Origin: Dictyocoela muelleri
Taxonomy: Eukaryota > Microsporidia
Direction of reading: 5' to 3'
Assembly (NCBI GenBank): GCA_016256075.1
Contig: SDVU01000536.1
Coordinates: 1 to 12,485 of the forward strand
Length of the DNA: 12,485 nt
Positions 8,241 through 12,485 of the stretch are shown here, piece by piece (position 1 is the stretch's first letter; each line of letters starts with the position of its first letter). The notes beneath the pieces are model-generated. The model did no database searches and was not told where the DNA came from. It was given only the letters and a program-made list of their open reading frames with translations. A program made the position numbers and the translations under genes.

Positions 8241-8258
8241 TTTTTTTTACCCCACAAA

Positions 8259-9142
8259 ATGAAAAGAAAAACGCCTTTCGAAACTGTCCTTTTGAAAATG
8301 ATGACAGCATCAAAAACAAATTTTATACGTAACCTTCGTGTATTGGGAGTTTTGAGTTTTAAAGAGTCATGTTATACCTGCAAGAAAGATATGGGTTTAA
8401 AAGACATACCTGGCCACGTTGAAGGACAAGCGTGGGTGTGTAATAATTATCGCTGTGGTGATTATAAAAACACTATCTTTATTAGACAAGGATCAATATT
8501 TTCTCATTTTAGATTGTCATTGCCATATATGTTTCTTTATCTTACTGCTGGTCTTCGTCAAAAAACATAGTGAAGTGTTTAGAGACTATTCGGTATCAAG
8601 ACCAACACTAATTAAAATATATGATTTACTGCGTACCGTTCTGCCAAAGTATTTAGAAATAGACCTATTCGACTAGGAGGTCCAGGAATAATATGCCAAA
8701 TTGATGCATCTATTTTTGTTCATAAAATAAAAAATAATAGAGGCCGCAATACTCGTGCCCAGGTAGTGGTATTCGCCATTGTTGACACCAGTAAATCTCC
8801 ATTGGTAGGTATATTCAAATAGTGACTAATAGATCTGCTACCACGCTATTGCCTATCATTCTTAGTGTTTGTAGACCAGGGACAATTATACATTCTGACA
8901 TGTGGTCTAGATATAGAGAACTCATTAACCGAACAGGGCTTGAACATTTCACAGTAAAACATAAGCTAAATTTTGTCAACCCAGAAACAGGAGTACATAC
9001 GCAGCACATCGAATCTTTTTGGAATGTGCAAAAACTTAAAATAGAAAAAATGAAAAGTGTCAGGTCAGAACAGCTATGCGAATATCTCGAAGAATTCATG
9101 TGGAAAATCAAAACAGAGAGCGGGAATTTGAAAACATTTTGA
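8259..9142 (+). pseudogene. Merlin (IS1595/ISXO2-like) transposase, frameshifted
   Basis: A nearly full-length Merlin transposase (about 290 residues) in three shifted frames. The start ATG 8259 follows a CCCC five bases upstream (ACCCCACAAAATG). An N-terminal zinc ribbon has Cys 38, 41, 61 and 66 (CYTC and VCNNYRC). SVSRPTLIKIYDLLR is followed by GGPGIICQIDAS with the first catalytic Asp (8703-8705), IIHSDMWSRY with the second (8897-8899) and HTQHIESFWNVQK with the Glu (9011-9013), so the DDE triad is present. Frame changes lie near 8565, near 8670 and near 8815, where TAG-TGA interrupts. Motif residues remain well conserved, so the copy is probably not very old. It is head-to-head with the minus-strand Merlin. 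Terminal inverted repeats were not found. Confidence 0.87.
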
Positions 9143-9474
9143 AATTACTAAAAGTAGACAAATAATAAAAAATTTTAGGTTATTTTTTTTTTAAATTATG
9201 AAAACTATCTTAACAACAAAAAAATGTGTGAGGTATTTTTACCTAATATTATTTATAAGTTATAATTAAACGATTTTCTTCAGGGGGAGATTATTTTCTT
9301 GATCTCTTCAGGGGGAGATAATTTACTTGATCCGAAAATATCAATAAATAAATGATTTTTATGTATTTTACAGGCTCATAAAAAAGTAGCTTTTCGTATA
9401 TGTGCACCGTAGATGTAGAGACTAGGCTTATACTAATCTTAAATAACAGACAAACGGAATGAAAGAAAATGCAT
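9143..9474. other. Non-coding A/T-rich stretch
   Basis: No gene is recognised. It presumably includes the 3' end of the Merlin element, but no convincing partner for a terminal inverted repeat near 8240-8258 was found. It contains the 28-bp duplication listed separately. The rest appears unique. Confidence 0.4.
9278..9333 (+). repeat. 28-bp direct duplication
   Basis: Two adjacent 28-bp units, each starting CTTCAGGGGGAGAT and ending CTTGATCT or CTTGATCC, match at 25 of 28 positions (9278-9305 and 9306-9333). The GGGGGAGA run stands out in the A/T-rich surroundings. Confidence 0.85.
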
Positions 9475-9540
9475 AGCCAGATAGCTCAGAGTTAAATACT
9501 ATTTAATAAAAAATTTAAGTTTTAGGTTCTCATCTCGCCA
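9475..9540 (+). other. Degenerate tRNA-like sequence / possible SINE head
   Basis: TAGCTCAGAGTTAA (9482-9495) resembles a tRNA A box and GGTTCTCATCT (9525-9535) a B box, about 30 nt apart with tRNA-like numbering. AGCCAGA (9475-9481) could pair at five of seven positions with TCTCGCC (9533-9539). The T stem and anticodon arm do not fold properly, so this is not a working tRNA gene. It could be a decayed tRNA or the head of a tRNA-derived SINE, with 9541-9745 (ending in A/T-rich tail sequence) as its body. Support is moderate to weak. Confidence 0.35.
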
Positions 9541-9898
9541 AATTAACTTTAATGTATAACAGGAAATTCATTAAGCGTAGTAAATATAGAATTATAGTAG
9601 TAGTAATAGCTGTTCCCCTTTAGCATGGGTGATTATTTTTGTTATAATATTACAATGAGCAGAAATTAAATCCCGATGCAAGTTCGTGTAACCGACCATA
9701 TATAAGGTCCCTACCTTGTAATAAAAAAATTTTAAAAATTTAAAATTTTAACAGAAAGAATATAAAATTTTTTATTATTGATCAGCAAATTTAATTTTAT
9801 ACCATATATATATCGAATTTATTTTATCACTTCTTAAATAATAACATTAATAAATATTTTATCTAAATAAATAGCAAAAAAAAACATTTTTTGATTCA
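9541..9898. other. Non-coding stretch, possible SINE body and A/T tail
   Basis: No reading frame or known motif is seen. 9595-9720 is less A/T-biased than its surroundings (CTGTTCCCCTTTAGCATGGG, then GTTCGTGTAACCGACC and AAGGTCCCTACCTTG) and is followed by A/T-only sequence. That would fit a short retroelement body with its tail, but there is no second copy in the window for comparison. Confidence 0.3.
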
Positions 9899-9900
9899 TA

Positions 9901-10214
9901 TGGCTTTCTAACCCAACTAAAAAAATAGTAAATCGCTATTAATAAGATGATAAGTAGTTATTCTTATTAGAAATAAGCTAGATTTATCTTGATAGTAACA
10001 AATATGTAAATGTTTCTATATATGTACAAATATGATTGTTTCCAAAAATGGTCTCTATGCGACTATTTTTTAAATTTCCATATATTCTTTCATATATAAA
10101 AATAATATATATTTGTATTTATCAAGAGGAATCGATCTTATTTCAAATAATAAAAACACTAATCATCTTATTAATGGCGATTTAATTTTTTTTAGTAGGG
10201 GGTCAAAAAGCCAG
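9901..10214. mobile_element. 314-bp palindromic MITE
   Basis: An imperfect inverted repeat over its whole length. The left TGGCTTTCTAACCC ... AATCGCTATTAATAAGATGAT pairs with the right, read inward, CTGGCTTTTTGACCC ... AATCGCCATTAATAAGATGAT, then GAAATAAG and TCTTGATA stretches. TA lies at 9899-9900 and 10215-10216. It has no coding capacity and no tandem arrays, so it is a different family from the CAG elements, though it shares the TA target. Confidence 0.75.
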
Positions 10215-10216
10215 TA

Positions 10217-10425
10217 GAGAATAAAGTATTGTAAGTATTTTATTAAATTACATTAAAAATTGTAAAACTTCTTAGTACATTTTAAATTGGAACAGCATAA
10301 CAAACAGCAAATGAAAAATAGACATAGATTATAGTAAACAGATTATTAATTTGCAGACAACATATTTTAGTATTAGTCATTCTTCCTAGGATTTGTAAAA
10401 GCAAAATTCATGCTTATAAATATTT
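10217..10425. other. A/T-rich spacer, nothing recognised
   Basis: No gene, repeat or convincing signal was recognised between the two palindromic elements. Confidence 0.4.
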
Positions 10426-10440
10426 TACAGGGCTTTGCAA

Positions 10441-10615
10441 AGTTATGAACCCATTTTTGCAAACTTATAAACCCATTTTTGCAAACTTATAAACCCATTT
10501 TTGCAAACTTATAAGCCCATTTTTGCAAACTTATAATCCCATTTTTGCAAACTTATAAACTCTTTTTTTGCAAACTTATAAACTCATTTATGCAAACTTA
10601 TAAACCCATTTTAAT
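10441..10615 (+). repeat. Left terminal array of element E
   Basis: One terminal variant unit (GCAAAGTTATGAACCC) plus seven units of about 22 bp with core GCAAACTTATAAACCC. The first copies are nearly identical and the inner ones drift (ATAAGCCC, ATAATCCC, ATAAACTC). Confidence 0.9.
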
Positions 10616-11184
10616 TAACTAATTCATTTTTAAAAAACTTAAATTCTTAAAATAGTATCACGATAACTCGGGTTATGCAAATTCTCGTAAACTCGCAAAT
10701 TTTTTTAATAAAAAACTATAGCAATTTTTTATTTTTAACAAGAATATTCAAATCTAAGGTTCTTTAGACGCTATTCCTAGAATTTTTTTTATAAATTACT
10801 AAATATAGAAATTTCAAAGTATAATAAAAAATTCTTTATATAGTTTTATATACATATTTTTAGAAATCAATTTTTAATAAGACAGCTCATAAAGTTAATA
10901 CAAGAATTGATTTTTAAAATATGTATATAAAACAATATAATGAAATTTTTATTATACTTTGTCATTTTCATATTTGGTAACTTATAATTTTTTAGAGATA
11001 GTGTCTAATGAACGTTACAATCGAATATTTTGTTAAAAATAAGATTTTACAATATTTTTTATTAAAAAAATTTCATGGCGAGTTCTCATGCTGCGCCTGG
11101 GGCGAGTTTAGAGAATCCACCTAAGCTGAGTTCTCGTGATACTATTTAATTATTCAAGTTTTTTAAAATGAATAAGTTGATTAA

Positions 11185-11365
11185 AATGGGTTTATAGGTT
11201 TGCAAAAATGGGTTTATAGGTTTGCAAAAATGGGCTTATAAGTTTTCAAAAATGGGTTTTTAAGTTGCAAAAATGGGTTTATAAGTTTGCAAAAATGGAT
11301 TTATAAGTTTGCAAAAATGGGTTTATAAGTTTGCAAAAATGGGTTTATAACTCTGCAAAGCCCTG
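11185..11365 (-). repeat. Right terminal array of element E
   Basis: Seven units with core GGGTTTATAAGTTTGC, plus the terminal variant ending GCAAAGCCCTG: the inverted partner of the left array with the same unit count. One unit is short (TTTTTAAGTTGC) and the innermost read ATAGG rather than ATAAG. Confidence 0.9.
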
Positions 11366-11367
11366 TA

Positions 11368-11694
11368 TTAAATATATTAATTATAATAATTTTTTAAGCC
11401 AATAAAAAAATAAAAAAAGATACAAAAAAAAACTTTTAAGAATTTTTAAAAGCTAAAAAAAATTAGAAATTTTAAAATAAAATTCAGAATTTTTTTTCCC
11501 TCGAGACTCGAATCGGGTAACGAGCTGGGCATAACATCTATTTTAAATAAAAATCTATAAAAAATCTATAATTATCTTTGATTTTTTTTATTAGCAAGCA
11601 CCAATTATATCGTCAAAAAATCAGTTTAATCAAAATGGTCGCTAAAAAAAATCAATAACACAGAAAAAAAACTATAAATAAAAAAAAGGAACTC
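11368..11694. other. Non-coding stretch with a G+C-rich B-box-like island
   Basis: No gene is recognised. The only distinctive part is 11498-11530, a G+C-rich island in A/T sequence. On the minus strand it contains GATTCGAGTCTCG (11502-11514), close to a tRNA B box, preceded by GCCCAGCTCG. No cloverleaf can be drawn, so this is at most a tRNA or SINE fragment. Confidence 0.3.
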
Positions 11695-12113
11695 ATGAAT
11701 TCAATAATCAAGATATTCAGTATTTTAGGAATATTGGCAATACTTTTCGCTATTCCAACATTGATTTATTACAGAGCATGTTTTGTTAGTGACCAAATTG
11801 ACGAAAATTTTAAAAAAAGAACTAACTAAATATGAGTATGTTGATAAATTAAGAGATATTATTTTAGAAAAGGCTAGCGATCCAACGGTTTTTATTTTGA
11901 AAAATGTTCGGCGAGATGAAAACCTTCTATATACTCATAAAATTGATATTAAAGATAGCAATTATATGGAGGCTATAGAAAATTTGGTTATAGTTGACCT
12001 TATACCTTTTTATAAATCGACCAATACTGGGCAGATAAATATTTTTCACATAATAAAAAGGGATGCCGAATATTTAATCACCAATTTAAATTTAAAAATG
12101 AATCTCTTTGTTA
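11695..12113 (+). pseudogene. Small membrane-anchored or secreted protein of unknown family, frameshifted and cut
   Basis: ATG 11695 opens a frame starting MNSIIKIFSILGILAIL and continuing hydrophobic to about residue 27 (FAIPTLIYYRACF), which is a signal anchor or signal peptide. That frame ends at TAA 11829 after 44 codons. The frame one base over continues without a break to 12113 with ordinary-looking protein (KYEYVDKLRDIILEKAS, NVRRDENLLYTHKID, NLVIVDLIPFYKSTNTG), so the two are almost certainly one gene shifted at the A7 run 11812-11818. The gene then runs into element F at the TA 12114-12115; the last residues and stop of the open frame (to 12136) come from F. The length before the cut is about 139 residues. 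I do not recognise the family. The shift could be a real mutation, an assembly error or slippage. Confidence 0.55.
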
Positions 12114-12123
12114 TACAGCCCTT

Positions 12124-12262
12124 TTCAGTTTTATAGACCCTTTTTTTCAGTTTTATAGACCCATTTTTCTAATTTTATAGACCCTTTTTTCCAGTTTTAT
12201 AGACCTTTTTTTCAGTTTTATAGACACTTTTTTTCAGTTTTATAGACACTTTTTTTTCAGTT
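12124..12262 (+). repeat. Terminal tandem array of element F
   Basis: Six full units and one partial unit of 20-22 bp with core TTCAGTTTTATAGACCC. Variants are CTAATTTTATAGACCC and ATAGACAC. The core matches those of E (GCAAACTTATAAACCC) and B (TTCAAAGTTATAAACCC). An A/T hairpin follows at about 12265-12290. Confidence 0.9.
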
Positions 12263-12306
12263 TCTTAAAAAAATTTTTTTTAAAAAAAATAGTCATTATC
12301 CCCTAC

Positions 12307-12485
12307 ATGAATTTTTATAACAACGAAGAAGATGAAAATTTTATAAATAACATAAATGATTCCATTGAGAACACAGACACTGTAGTTACAAGAAAGGCCA
12401 GACAACTAATTACCAGAAATACTATTGAATGTTTTTTAGGTTTGATAAACAATGGAACAGCCTTGAAAGATATGATTTCTATTCT
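12307..12485 (+). CDS. N-terminus of a possible transposase with helix-turn-helix (partial)
   Basis: ATG 12307 opens a frame that stays open for all 59 remaining codons. CCCC lies shortly before the start (ATCCCCTACATG), like the transposase starts at 3986 and 8259. The first 25 residues are acidic and Asn-rich (EEDENFINNINDSIENTD). A basic stretch (TRKARQ) follows, then RNTIECFLGLINNG and TALKDMISI, which fits the first two helices of a homeodomain-like helix-turn-helix as in Tc1/mariner/IS630 or pogo transposases. Its position behind the terminal array of a TA-targeting element supports a transposase. The catalytic domain would lie beyond the window, so the family call is inference. Confidence 0.5.
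   Translation, partial: MNFYNNEEDENFINNINDSIENTDTVVTRKARQLITRNTIECFLGLINNGTALKDMISI

Larger units (their letters stand above)
10428..11365. mobile_element. Foldback element E with eight-unit tandem-array termini
   Basis: A 938-bp element between TA at 10426-10427 and 11366-11367. The left terminus CAGGGCTTTGCAAAG and the right, read inward, CAGGGCTTTGCAGAG are followed by matching unit arrays; the first 47 bp differ at only two positions. Each end has eight units of about 22 bp with core GCAAACTTATAAACCC, in opposite orientation. Inside, the arms keep pairing (AGTATCACGA, TTTTTTTAATAAAAAA, AAAGTATAATAAAAA, TTTTATATACATATTTT) to a centre near 10890. It has no reading frame and looks like a recent, complete, non-autonomous element. 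A transcript would form a very long hairpin. Confidence 0.85.
12116..12485 (+). mobile_element. TA/CAG element F, left end, possibly autonomous (runs off window)
   Basis: The element starts CAGCCCTTTTCAG after TA (12114-12115), inside the small membrane-protein gene. Its first 25 bp align with the ends of elements E and B (CAG, then TTTTCA or TTTGCA, then TTATARACC). A tandem array follows, then an open reading frame from 12307. The right end is not in the window, so completeness, target duplication and the full gene cannot be judged. Confidence 0.6.

Noticed and set aside
8815-9111. Minus-strand open frame opposite the plus-strand Merlin
   Set aside because: It is the antisense shadow of the conserved second-Asp to Glu region, and its own translation has no recognised features.
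9371-9390. TACAGGCTCAT as another TA/CAG element end
   Set aside because: No inverted partner or unit array was found in the window, and CAGG after TA is too short to be evidence alone.
11498-11530. Minus-strand tRNA gene
   Set aside because: A good B-box-like sequence is present, but the A-box-like stretch is only about 15 nt away and no acceptor, D or anticodon stems can be drawn.

Overview
The window is a very A+T-rich eukaryotic stretch with no introns, no bacterial-style operons and no recognisable housekeeping gene. It is almost entirely mobile DNA in several layers of insertion. The mix (Ty3/gypsy, Mutator-like, Merlin and pogo/Tigger transposons), the low G+C, and short CCC or GGG motifs just upstream of the probable start codons fit a transposon-rich microsporidian genome, such as a Hamiltosporidium-, Edhazardia- or Anncaliia-like lineage. 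That assignment is inferred from composition and element content, not from a marker gene.

Layout. 1-105 is unassigned and resembles, in inverted orientation, the sequence upstream of the MULE gene. 106-1950 is the 3' part of a broken Ty3/gypsy retroelement ending in its 3' LTR. The LTR abuts, at 1950/1951, a minus-strand Mutator-like (MULE, FLYWCH-type) transposase pseudogene that reads to 3096, so the retroelement jumped into it. 3495-3798 and 7247-about 8240 are the 3' and 5' parts of one minus-strand Merlin (IS1595/ISXO2-like) transposase. It is split at a TA by a 1773-bp pogo/Tigger element (3801-5573) and a second TA-flanked element (5580-7244), which itself holds a further element (5784-6890) and abuts a palindromic MITE (6893-7098). 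8259-9142 is a second, plus-strand Merlin transposase, head-to-head with the first and frameshifted.

9143-11690 has no gene. It contains a 28-bp direct duplication, a tRNA-like/SINE-like stretch, a 314-bp palindromic MITE (9901-10214) and a 938-bp foldback element (10428-11365) whose termini are eight-unit tandem arrays in inverted orientation. 11695-12113 is a small membrane-anchored or secreted protein gene of unknown family, frameshifted at an A7 run and cut by another TA/CAG-bounded element starting at 12116. That last element has the same tandem-array terminus followed by an open reading frame with a helix-turn-helix-like segment that runs off the window.

The most interesting signal is a recurring architecture. 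Elements at 5580-7244, 5784-6890, 10428-11365 and 12116-end all sit between TA dinucleotides, begin with CAG, and carry termini built of short tandem repeats. Three of these arrays share a core resembling TTATARACCC. They look like one superfamily of foldback-like, TA-targeting DNA transposons, and the right-edge element may be the protein-coding member.
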